Notes: generated by a model from the letters alone, not told the origin. A stretch of 6,275 bases of DNA from Elusimicrobiota bacterium (GCA_028869495.1 JAGWRY010000185.1:1-6275), one strand, 5' to 3'. Numbered from the stretch's first letter, positions 1 through 5,835 are shown. Numbers and translations: made by a program.

Positions 1-1046
1 GCCCCAAGAAGCGCATCTTCATCTACTGGCGCGACGACCTCTCGCTGGTCGTGCGCACCCAGCAGGCCAAGATCCCGCGCATCCGCGAGCTGATCGCCCT
101 GATCGGCGTCAAGCCCGGCATGACGGTCCTCGACATCGGCGCGGGCACGGGCCAGCAATCGTACCTGCTGGCGCGGCGCGTGGGCCCCTCGGGGCGGGTG
201 TACGCGACCGACATCGCGCCGCGGCTCGTGGACTACATGCGGGAGGAGGCGGCCCGGCGCGGGCTGAAGAACCTGCGCCCCGTCCTCGTGCGCAAGGACG
301 GCGTCGACCCGTTCTACCTGCGCCGCGACTACGACGTGATCCTCGTCTCCGACATCTTCTCGTTCCTCCACGACCCGGCGGGCTACTTCGCGGCCCTGCG
401 CCCGCGCCTGAAGCCCGGGGGGAGGGTCGTCGTCGTCGGACAGCCCGACGCATACTCCTACGGCTTCGTGCCCGAGGACTTCAAGGACTGGGACGGCTTC
501 GCGGCCGCCGTCGCCGCCGAGCCGGACGACGGCCCCTTCGGGCGGCGGATCGCGCGCCCGCTGAGGGCGGCCCTCGCGCGGATCGCGCCGTCCGACGCGG
601 CGCAGCGCCGGCGCGCGACCCTCTTCTTCGTCAACCGCGCCCTCTACGACGGGGCCCTCTACGAGACGCTCGCCGACGGCGAGGACCTGCGCGCCGGAGC
701 CCCGCTGACGCCCGAGGAGCGGCCGATGGCGCGCTGGCTTCTGCGCCGCCTGCGCCTGGCCGGAGTCCCCGGCCGCGTCCCCGACGAGATCCTCTGGATC
801 GAGGTGCGCGACGTCGTGATGCTCAACAAGCTGGCGCTGATCGCGCGCTACCGCCGCTTCCTGCGCGCCGACCCGCCGCACCCGTACCTCCCCGCGGGCC
901 CCGAGGGACGATGGGCGAACGCCCTCAATCCGGTCACGGCCGCGCTGACGGCGGCCGGCTACCGCCTCGAGCGCGACGCCGCGCTCCCGCCGTTCCAAGG
1001 CGTCCTGGTCTTCGGCGACGCTTCGGCGGGGCGGGGAAAAAAGTAG
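1..1046 (+). CDS. Class I SAM-dependent methyltransferase, 5'-truncated by window edge
   Basis: The frame is open from base 3 to a TAG at 1044-1046, giving 347 visible residues, so the gene probably begins left of the window. A GTG at 51 could be read as a start, but it has no Shine-Dalgarno and the 16 residues before it read like ordinary protein (PKKRIFIYWRDD...). Seen, with visible numbering: the glycine-rich SAM-binding motif I VLDIGAGTG at about 42-50, the acidic end of strand 2 (VYATDIAP, Asp about 70), a DVILVSDIFSFLHD strand-4 region at about 110-124, and the post-motif RLKPGGRVVVVG at about 135-146. This order matches a Rossmann-fold methyltransferase of the Methyltransf_11/25/31 type. 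A further 180 or so residues follow that I cannot assign; they are rich in Arg and Leu and may form a helical substrate-binding region. Methyl-transfer chemistry is a family-level inference and the substrate is unknown. It is predicted to be cytosolic, with no signal peptide visible. The next gene has its own promoter, so the two are not clearly one operon. Confidence 0.85.
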   Translation, partial: PKKRIFIYWRDDLSLVVRTQQAKIPRIRELIALIGVKPGMTVLDIGAGTGQQSYLLARRVGPSGRVYATDIAPRLVDYMREEAARRGLKNLRPVLVRKDGVDPFYLRRDYDVILVSDIFSFLHDPAGYFAALRPRLKPGGRVVVVGQPDAYSYGFVPEDFKDWDGFAAAVAAEPDDGPFGRRIARPLRAALARIAPSDAAQRRRATLFFVNRALYDGALYETLADGEDLRAGAPLTPEERPMARWLLRRLRLAGVPGRVPDEILWIEVRDVVMLNKLALIARYRRFLRADPPHPYLPAGPEGRWANALNPVTAALTAAGYRLERDAALPPFQGVLVFGDASAGRGKK

Positions 1047-1068
1047 GCGCCCGCCGCCGGCGTAGGCC

Positions 1069-1097
1069 TTGAAACCGCGCGGGCGGAGAGCTACACT
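1069..1097 (+). promoter_or_regulatory. Sigma70-type promoter for the TRAP binding-protein gene
   Basis: The -35 box TTGAAA (1069-1074, 5 of 6 consensus bases) and the -10 box TACACT (1092-1097, 4 of 6) are separated by exactly 17 bp. They lie in the gap after the methyltransferase stop. Transcription would start near 1104, leaving a leader of about 38 nt that contains a strong Shine-Dalgarno. This is a sequence match only, but spacing, position and the GC-rich surroundings make chance less likely. Confidence 0.65.
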
Positions 1098-1129
1098 TTC
1101 GCATCCGCCCTAACCCTGCCGTCGATCGT

Positions 1130-1135
1130 AGGAGG
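1130..1135 (+). promoter_or_regulatory. Strong ribosome binding site that fixes the DctP start
   Basis: A full AGGAGG sits 6 nt before the ATG at 1142. It is the strongest Shine-Dalgarno in the window and supports that start codon over internal alternatives. It also suggests high translation, as is usual for abundant periplasmic binding proteins. Confidence 0.85.
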
Positions 1136-1141
1136 AACCCA

Positions 1142-2158
1142 ATGTCCGTCTGGAGAACCCTGGCCGCGCTGCTGCTCGTCGCGTCCGCCGTGCCGTGCGT
1201 CTCGGCCGAGTCCGCGGCGCCCGCGCCGAAGGCCCCGAAGTACGTGATCCACTGGGTGCTCGCCCACGAGCCCGCCGGCGTGTTCGCGCGCGCCGCCCAC
1301 GAGTTCGGCCGCCTCGTCAACAAGGAGAGCAACGGCGACATCGTCGTCAAGGTGATCCACGTCGCGAAGTTCGGCAACCGCGGCTACGTGAGCCCGCGCT
1401 ACGCGATGCACGCGGTCGAGACCGGCCGCTACGAGATGACCCAGGATTACACGACCGCGCTCGGCCACGCGTCGCATCCGCTCTGGGTCCTGGACATGCC
1501 GTACCTGTTCCGCGATCACGCGCACGCGGCCAAGGTCCTCGACGGCCCGATCGGCCGCCAGCTCCTGGCCGGTCTGCCCCCGTCGATGAAGGGCCTGGCG
1601 TTCACCTACAGCGGCGGCTACCGGATCCTGCCGACGCTGTCGCGCGAGATCCACACCCCGGCGGACGTGAAGGGACTGCGCGTGCGCACCGCGCCGACCC
1701 CCGTCGCCGAGGCGACCCTGCGCGCGCTCGGGGCCGTGCCGGTGCCGGCGGACATCACCGACATCAACAAGCTGGTGAAGGAAGGCAAGATCGACGGCGG
1801 CGAGTCGACCCTGGCGCGCTACGCCGACGGCCAGGGCAGCGCCCTGCCGATCATCAACGTCACCAAGCACAGCCTGTTCCTGACCGCGGTGATCGTCAAC
1901 ACGAAGTTCTACGACTCGCTGCCCAAGCGCGACCAGGAGGCCGTCGACCGCGCGGCCGATCAGATGGCGCACGACGAGCGCACGGACACGATCCAGGCGA
2001 ACATCGACGAGGAGAAGTCGGCCCGCAGCAAGGGGGAGACGGTCGTCACGCTGACCCCCCAGGAGCAGGCCGAGTTCGTCCAGGCGGTCCAGCCGGTCTA
2101 CAAGGAGTTCACGCCCCGCTTCCACGGCCTGGTCCAGCGCATCGAGCAGACGCGTTGA
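1142..2158 (+). CDS. TRAP transporter substrate-binding protein, DctP family
   Basis: This 338-aa protein is the usual length for a DctP-type periplasmic receptor. TRAP receptors bind organic acids such as dicarboxylates, sialic acid or related carboxylates and hand them to an ion-driven DctQ/DctM membrane permease. Seen: a Sec signal peptide (MSVWR, hydrophobic core at about 6-18, likely cleavage after VSA at 22). Cys19 is preceded by VP, which is a poor lipobox, so a soluble periplasmic protein is preferred. Family-like blocks follow in order: LDMPYLFRDHAHAAKVLDG at about 117-135, GGYRILPTLSREIHTPADVKGLRVR at about 158-182, then INKLVKEGKIDGGEST at about 208-223. Arg182 in GLRVRTAPTPV aligns with the Arg that typically pairs with the ligand carboxylate in this family. 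No membrane subunit lies next to it: the next gene is a membrane hydroxylase. It is therefore an orphan receptor within the window. A promoter and RBS lie upstream and a strong hairpin downstream, suggesting its own transcript. The ligand cannot be told from sequence. Confidence 0.93.
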   Translation: MSVWRTLAALLLVASAVPCVSAESAAPAPKAPKYVIHWVLAHEPAGVFARAAHEFGRLVNKESNGDIVVKVIHVAKFGNRGYVSPRYAMHAVETGRYEMTQDYTTALGHASHPLWVLDMPYLFRDHAHAAKVLDGPIGRQLLAGLPPSMKGLAFTYSGGYRILPTLSREIHTPADVKGLRVRTAPTPVAEATLRALGAVPVPADITDINKLVKEGKIDGGESTLARYADGQGSALPIINVTKHSLFLTAVIVNTKFYDSLPKRDQEAVDRAADQMAHDERTDTIQANIDEEKSARSKGETVVTLTPQEQAEFVQAVQPVYKEFTPRFHGLVQRIEQTR

Positions 2159-2180
2159 CCGACGCCGGGCGGGCGGAAAG

Positions 2181-2210
2181 GGAGCCGCGGGCCTTCGGGT
2201 CCGCGGCTCC
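2181..2210 (+). terminator. UUCG-capped hairpin after the DctP gene, terminator-like but without a U-tract
   Basis: Ten perfect base pairs (GGAGCCGCGG at 2181-2190 with CCGCGGCTCC at 2201-2210) continue inward through one G-U and two G-C pairs to a C(UUCG)G tetraloop at 2194-2197, giving a 13-bp stem. It begins 22 nt after the DctP stop. No T-run follows, so classical intrinsic termination is uncertain. It could instead protect the 3' end of the abundant receptor mRNA or dampen read-through into the hydroxylase gene 34 nt downstream. Confidence 0.6.
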
Positions 2211-2243
2211 GCCGTTCCCGGACGCCTCGCCGCGGAGACCACC

Positions 2244-3053
2244 GTGATCCTGCATCGAATCCTGAGCGTCCTGCTGATGATCGGGGCCGCGCTGGCCCTG
2301 GAGCTGCTCTTCGGCCGCCGGCGCAGCCCGCGCCCCCGCCGCTCGCGCTGGCCCGCGAACCTCGGCCTCGGGTGCCTGGCGCGCCTCGGGACGGGGAACC
2401 TGATCCTGTGGGTGCACGCGATCAGCGCGGGCTGGGGCTACCGCGTCGGCCGCGGCTTCTTCGACCGACTGGGCTGGGACCTGCTCGTCAAATACGCGGC
2501 GTTCCTGCTCGTCGTCGATTTCGCCCAGTACTGGGGCCACCGCCTCCAGCACTCCGTCCCGCTCCTGTGGCGCATCCACGCGATCCATCACACGGACCTG
2601 GAAGTCGACGCGACGACCACCGCCCGCGTCCACCCGCTCCAGGCCCTCGTCAACATCGCGACCGCGACGGTCGCCCTGATGCTGGGCCTCGGAGGCATCG
2701 TCCTGGGTTTTCGGACCCTGAAGCAGGCGTTCTCGGTCGCCAGCCACACCAACGTCCGCGTGCCGGCGCTCCTCGACCGCGTCCTGCGCTGGTTCATCGT
2801 GACGCCGTCCTACCACCTCGTGCACCACAGCGCGATCGGGACCGAGATGAACTCCAACTACTGCAGCGTCTTCACGTTCTGGGACCGCCTGTTCGGCACC
2901 TACACGGAGCTCTCCCGCCTGCCCGTCGGGCCCGGCGCGTTCGGGCTCGCGGAGCGCCGCGATCCGATGCGGCTGGGCTTCTGGAGACTGATGCTCCTGC
3001 CATTCCGCCCGGACTTCCCGAGCCCGGACCCCGCCGCGGCGCCGGCCCGCTAG
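2244..3053 (+). CDS. Sterol desaturase / fatty acid hydroxylase superfamily membrane protein
   Basis: This 269-aa integral membrane protein starts at a GTG (2244) with GGAG (2234-2237) 6 nt upstream. Seen: the histidine boxes of the superfamily, HRLQH (His99, His103), HAIHH (His112, His115, His116) and HLVHH (His191, His194, His195), plus His130 and His168 between them. In known members these ligate a non-haem di-iron centre that uses O2 to hydroxylate or desaturate lipids, sterols or carotenoids. Hydrophobic segments lie at about 4-23, 46-63, 80-96 and 132-155, and the Arg-rich stretch 25-36 after the first segment is probably cytoplasmic. The WDRLFGTY block at about 213-220 after the last box is also typical. 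The substrate is unknown; a lipid is the likely class. No separate promoter was found, so expression may come from read-through past the 2181-2210 hairpin. Its TAG stop overlaps the stop of the convergent DUF5989-type gene. Confidence 0.92.
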   Translation: MILHRILSVLLMIGAALALELLFGRRRSPRPRRSRWPANLGLGCLARLGTGNLILWVHAISAGWGYRVGRGFFDRLGWDLLVKYAAFLLVVDFAQYWGHRLQHSVPLLWRIHAIHHTDLEVDATTTARVHPLQALVNIATATVALMLGLGGIVLGFRTLKQAFSVASHTNVRVPALLDRVLRWFIVTPSYHLVHHSAIGTEMNSNYCSVFTFWDRLFGTYTELSRLPVGPGAFGLAERRDPMRLGFWRLMLLPFRPDFPSPDPAAAPAR

Positions 3054-3235
3054 AAGAGCGGATAGACGAACGGCGACAGGAACGGCGCGATCGCGAGGAA
3101 GGCGAAGACCAGCGCGAGCAGGAAGACGACCAGCGCCACGACGGCCAGCGGCGACAGGCGCTGGCGCCGGAGCGTCGAGAAGAGCGAGCCGAGCGTCCGG
3201 CCCGCGGATTGCAGGCCCCAGACCAGCCGTCTCAT
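3050..3235 (-). CDS. DUF5989-type small single-pass membrane protein
   Basis: A 61-aa protein read from ATG at 3235 to TAG at 3050. The start is supported by GGGAGGG at 3239-3245, 3 nt upstream, and by a 4-bp ATGA overlap with the carbamoyltransferase stop, indicating translational coupling. Seen: a basic amphipathic N-terminus (MRRLVWGLQS..., residues 1-28), one hydrophobic helix at about 30-52, and a C-terminal tail ending SPFVYPLF. Small size, a single helix, an aromatic Pro-Phe-Val-Tyr-x-Leu-Phe end and a position directly after a carbamoyltransferase are what I recall of the DUF5989 family, which has no established biochemical function. Membrane location is a prediction; a scaffold or anchor role for the carbamoyltransferase is only inference. 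The same frame stays open upstream to 4594 in antiphase with the larger gene, so automated callers may start it wrongly or skip it. Confidence 0.82.
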   Translation of the reverse strand: MRRLVWGLQSAGRTLGSLFSTLRRQRLSPLAVVALVVFLLALVFAFLAIAPFLSPFVYPLF

Positions 3236-5049
3236 GCGCCCTCCCGCTCGACCAGGGTCCGGCCCAGGAACAGCGCGTCCAGGTCCGTGCGGACGAAGGC
3301 CAGCAGCGCGTCGTCCGGCGTCGCGGCGATCGGCATCCCCTTCTCGTTGAACGACGTGTTCAGCAGGGCCGACAGCCCCTTGCGGCGGCCGAAGGCCTTC
3401 AGCAGGCGGTGGAAGTCCGGGTTGTCGTCCGGGCCACAGACCTGCGGGCGGGTCGTCCCGTCGGCGTGGACCGCGGCGCGCACGAGTCCCCGGACCTCCG
3501 GGCGCACGCGGCGCGCGACCTGCATCCAGCGCGCGGCGCGCGGCAGGGGGCCCTCGAGGGCGCGCGCGGCCTCGTCCTCGGCGACCGCGAACGCGTACGG
3601 GCGGAAGGCGGCCCGGCGCTTGACGACCGCGCTCAGGCGGCGCGCGGCGGCGACGTCGCCGGGATCGCAGAGGATCGAGCGGTTGCCGAGCGCGCGCGGG
3701 CCGTTCTCGAAGCGGCCCTGGACCCAGGCGACGAGCTTCCCGGCGGCCAGGCGCTCCGCGGCGGCCTCGGCCGCCGCCCCGTCGTCGGCCAGGCGCGCGA
3801 CCTTGACCTTGCGCGCGGGCGTCGAGGCTCCGGCCGAGCGGTAGCGCTGCCAGCGCCGCGGCTCGAGGTGCGCGAGCATCGCGACGGACGGGCCCTCGTC
3901 GTAGGACGCGCCGAGATAGGGCCCGAAGCCGGCGGCGCGGCCGCGCCGCCCGGAGGCGGCCAGATCCGCGTAGAGCGCGGCGCCCATCGCGCCGCCGCCG
4001 TCGCCGGGGTCCGGCGGCACGTAGAGGTCCTCGAAGAGGCCGGAGTCGGCCAAGCGGCCGTTGGCGACGCAGTTCAGCGAGACGCCGCCGGCCAGGCACA
4101 GCCGCTTGCGGCCGGTGCGCCGGCGCGCGGCCTCGGCCAGGGCCAGCACGCGCTCCTCGAGCACGAGCTGGACGCTGGCCGCGACGTCGGCCCAGCGGCG
4201 CTCGTCCTCGGAGGGGGACGGGGCCGCGTCGGAGAGCGTGTCGAAGGGGATCGGGGCCTTGTACGGCCGCGGCGCGCCGAAGGTCCGCACGAAGAGGTCG
4301 GTGACCGGGATGTCGTCGCGGCCGCTCAGGTCGAAGTAGTCGGGATCGACCGTGAACGTCCCCTCGGGTCCCGCGCGCACGATCCGACGGACCGCGTCGG
4401 CGTAGAGGGGCCGGCCGTAGGCGGCCAGCGCCATCGTGCTGCACTCCGCGTCGTTGACCTCGAAGCCGAGGAAGGCCGTGAACGCGGAGTAGACGAGGCC
4501 CAGCGAGTGCGGGAACGGCACCAGGCCGACCGGCTCGATCACCGCGCGCCCGTCGGCCCCGGAGCGCGCGTCGAAGACGCCGGTCGACGTCCACTCGCCG
4601 ACCGCGTCGACGGTCAGGACCAGCGCGTCCTCGAACGGCGAGGTCAAAAACGCGTGCGCGGCGTGGCTCAGGTGGTGGGGGACGGTCGCGATCTTCGCCG
4701 GGGGCACGCCGAGCTTCGAGCTCAGCGTCTCGCGCACCCAGAGCCCGGACGAGACCGCCTCGCTCATCGAGCGCACGAAGGTCGGCAGAGAGCGCGGCCA
4801 GCGCGCCAAGGTCGCCGCCAGCGAGCGCGCGAACTTGACCTCGGGCTCCTCGTGGTAGGCGACGAGATCGAGGTCCTCGGCGCGCAGGCCGGCCTGCGCG
4901 AGGCAGAAGCGGGCGGCGCGCTCCGGAAAGCTCGGGTCGTGCTTCTGCCGCGTGAAGCGCTCCTCGGCCGCCGCGGCGACCGGCACGCCGTCGACGACGA
5001 GCGCCGCGGAGGCGTCGTGGTAGTGCGACGAGAGCCCGAGGACCTTCAC
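3232..5049 (-). CDS. NodU/TobZ-family O-carbamoyltransferase
   Basis: A 605-aa protein, close to the usual length of about 550-620 for the family. Characterised members (NodU, TobZ and others) transfer a carbamoyl group from carbamoyl phosphate, through a carbamoyl-adenylate, onto a hydroxyl of a sugar or natural product in the cytosol. Seen, N-terminal Kae1/ASKHA-like domain: SSHYHDASAALVVDG (7-21), AAAEERFTRQKHD (26-38), the metal-binding HxxxH pair in HHLSHAA (His125, His129), LTVDAVGEWTST (145-156), AGGVSLNC (320-327) and PGDGGGAMGAAL (348-359), with Asp350 a candidate third metal ligand. Seen, C-terminal domain: GRFENGPRALGNRSIL (445-460), RRAAFRPYAFAV (478-489) and LLNTSFNEKGMPI (562-574). 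The start is a GTG at 5049 that overlaps the upstream TGA by 4 bp (GTGA) and gives the expected MKVLGLSSHYHD N-terminus; the Shine-Dalgarno is weak (GGGG). The frame continues open upstream but only as a shadow of the ferritin-like gene. It is the middle gene of a coupled three-gene operon. The acceptor is unknown. Confidence 0.95.
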   Translation of the reverse strand: MKVLGLSSHYHDASAALVVDGVPVAAAAEERFTRQKHDPSFPERAARFCLAQAGLRAEDLDLVAYHEEPEVKFARSLAATLARWPRSLPTFVRSMSEAVSSGLWVRETLSSKLGVPPAKIATVPHHLSHAAHAFLTSPFEDALVLTVDAVGEWTSTGVFDARSGADGRAVIEPVGLVPFPHSLGLVYSAFTAFLGFEVNDAECSTMALAAYGRPLYADAVRRIVRAGPEGTFTVDPDYFDLSGRDDIPVTDLFVRTFGAPRPYKAPIPFDTLSDAAPSPSEDERRWADVAASVQLVLEERVLALAEAARRRTGRKRLCLAGGVSLNCVANGRLADSGLFEDLYVPPDPGDGGGAMGAALYADLAASGRRGRAAGFGPYLGASYDEGPSVAMLAHLEPRRWQRYRSAGASTPARKVKVARLADDGAAAEAAAERLAAGKLVAWVQGRFENGPRALGNRSILCDPGDVAAARRLSAVVKRRAAFRPYAFAVAEDEAARALEGPLPRAARWMQVARRVRPEVRGLVRAAVHADGTTRPQVCGPDDNPDFHRLLKAFGRRKGLSALLNTSFNEKGMPIAATPDDALLAFVRTDLDALFLGRTLVEREGA

Positions 5050-5750
5050 CGCGCCCCGGCCCGGGCCCACTGCTCGCGCAGGATCTCGAGCTGGCGCTCC
5101 GGGGGCATCTCGAGGCGGCGGCGCGAGGCCCCGCGCAGGGGGGCGGCGAGGACGTAGAGGACGGACAGGAGCGCGCCCAGCGGGACCTGCCCGACGCCGC
5201 GCATCGCCTTCAGATAGGCGCGCCAGCCGCGGAGCAGGCGCGCCTTCCAGAGGACCCGGGAGAGGCTGCGCCCGGCCGCGAACGGCTCGAGCATGCGGCG
5301 CGAGTCGGCGACGTGGTGATGCTCGTCGGCGCGGGCGAGCGCGAAGGCCCGCGCGATCGGGGCCTTCAGCGGCGCCGTCGCGTAGGCCTGGAAGTCGAGG
5401 TCGACCGCGGCCTCGCCGACGTGGACGTAGGCGATCAGGTCGAGCAGGGCCGAAGGGCCGGGGTTCTCGCCGACCAGCGCGTCGCGCGTGACGATCGGCG
5501 TGGGGACCGGCGCCGAGGAGAGCTCGCGGCAGGCGCCCTCGAAGAGGTCCGCGTGGTGGAACTCCTCGAGCACCTGCTGGAAGAGCTGGGCGCGCGCGGC
5601 GGGCTCGGCGACGAGGTCGAGGGCGTCGAGGATCTGGCAGCCGCTGTCCTTCTCGATGATCCCGTACTCGCGCATCGCGGCCGCCTCGCGGCGGGGCGAG
5701 AGCTTCCAGATGAGGGGGGTCACGCGGCGGGCGAGCCAGCGCCGGAGCAT
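5046..5750 (-). CDS. Ferritin-like-fold putative di-iron protein, first gene of the carbamoyltransferase operon
   Basis: A 234-aa protein from ATG 5750 to TGA 5046. Seen: Glu33, then Glu63-x2-His66 (in LEEFHHAD), then Glu113, then Glu143-x2-His146 (in DEHHHVAD). The two half-motifs each have Glu and ExxH exactly 30 residues apart, the internal two-fold pattern of ferritin-like four-helix di-iron proteins such as rubrerythrin, COQ7/UbiF-type hydroxylases and related oxygenases. The sequence between motifs is Ala/Leu-rich and helical in character. A hydrophobic stretch at about 189-205 follows the core, then a basic tail, suggesting membrane association. Di-iron binding is inferred; the reaction is unknown (hydroxylase, oxidase or metal handling). 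An in-frame TGA lies at 5754-5756, so 5750 is the most upstream ATG. An alternative start at Met26 (5675) has a GAGG 8 nt upstream and keeps all ligands. A -10 box TATACT lies only 7 nt before 5750. It overlaps the carbamoyltransferase start by 4 bp, so the two are probably translationally coupled. Confidence 0.8.
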   Translation of the reverse strand: MLRRWLARRVTPLIWKLSPRREAAAMREYGIIEKDSGCQILDALDLVAEPAARAQLFQQVLEEFHHADLFEGACRELSSAPVPTPIVTRDALVGENPGPSALLDLIAYVHVGEAAVDLDFQAYATAPLKAPIARAFALARADEHHHVADSRRMLEPFAAGRSLSRVLWKARLLRGWRAYLKAMRGVGQVPLGALLSVLYVLAAPLRGASRRRLEMPPERQLEILREQWARAGAR

Positions 5751-5752
5751 GG

Positions 5753-5769
5753 TTCATAGTATAAATGAA
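5753..5769. repeat. Short inverted repeat TTCAT-N7-ATGAA over the operon's -10 box
   Basis: Two 5-bp arms (5753-5757 and 5765-5769) flank a 7-bp centre that holds the minus-strand -10 box. A dimeric repressor could sit here, but 5-bp arms are short enough to arise by chance. It is listed as a possible operator only. Confidence 0.2.
5758..5763 (-). promoter_or_regulatory. Candidate -10 box for the ferritin-like/carbamoyltransferase/DUF5989 operon
   Basis: TATACT on the minus strand (5 of 6 matches to TATAAT) stands in a small AT-rich island inside GC-rich DNA. Its last base is 7 nt before the ATG at 5750, so transcription would begin at or next to the start codon. No good -35 is seen at 16-18 bp spacing, which may mean activator dependence or a chance match. 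Confidence 0.45.
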
Positions 5770-5798
5770 GCGGCGCGGGAGCGCCAGCGCGGGGCGTC

Positions 5799-5827
5799 TG
5801 GACGGGGGCGCCCGGCGCGCGTATAAT
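5799..5827 (+). promoter_or_regulatory. Promoter for the EamA transporter gene, probably giving a leaderless mRNA
   Basis: A perfect -10 TATAAT (5822-5827) has, exactly 17 bp upstream, TGGACG (5799-5804), matching TTGACA at 4 of 6 positions. Only 8 bases separate the -10 from the ATG at 5836, so the transcript should start within a base or two of the AUG. No Shine-Dalgarno is present, which fits leaderless translation. Confidence 0.65.
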
Positions 5828-5835
5828 GCGCGGGC

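Noticed and set aside
1047..1066. GC-rich self-complementary stretch after the methyltransferase stop as a terminator
   Set aside because: Only short, imperfect GGC/GCC pairings are possible and no T-run follows. Such stretches are common by chance at this base composition.
2155..2160. TTGACC as a -35 box for the hydroxylase gene
   Set aside because: At 17-bp spacing the would-be -10 (2178-2183, AAGGGA) does not resemble TATAAT, and the match lies across the DctP stop codon.
1091..2242. Long minus-strand open frame opposite the DctP gene (383 codons)
   Set aside because: It is Arg/Val/Asp-rich with no recognisable domain and lies antisense to a gene with clear family motifs, RBS and promoter. 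This is typical of stop-poor shadow frames in high-GC DNA.
1195..2247. Plus-strand open frame of 350 codons overlapping the DctP gene
   Set aside because: It consists of low-complexity Arg/Ala/Gly/Pro in the +1-shifted frame of a well-supported gene, with no RBS.
3236..4594. Upstream extension of the DUF5989-type frame (514 codons in total)
   Set aside because: The portion upstream of 3235 is Arg-rich shadow sequence out of phase with the carbamoyltransferase. Only the last 61 codons look like a real protein and they have their own RBS and ATGA start.
3409..5157. Plus-strand open frame of 582 codons opposite the carbamoyltransferase
   Set aside because: Its composition is a reflection of the antisense gene and it has no motif or start signal. 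The carbamoyltransferase motifs on the other strand are unambiguous.
5050..5757. N-terminal extension of the carbamoyltransferase to a start at 5757 (841 codons)
   Set aside because: The extra residues are Arg/Pro-rich shadow of the ferritin-like gene, and the family N-terminus MKVLGLSSHYHD begins exactly at the GTG at 5049.
5771..5820. GC-rich small palindromes between the divergent promoters
   Set aside because: GCGC/GGCGCC-type palindromes are expected in DNA this GC-rich, and no longer stem or repeated unit was found.
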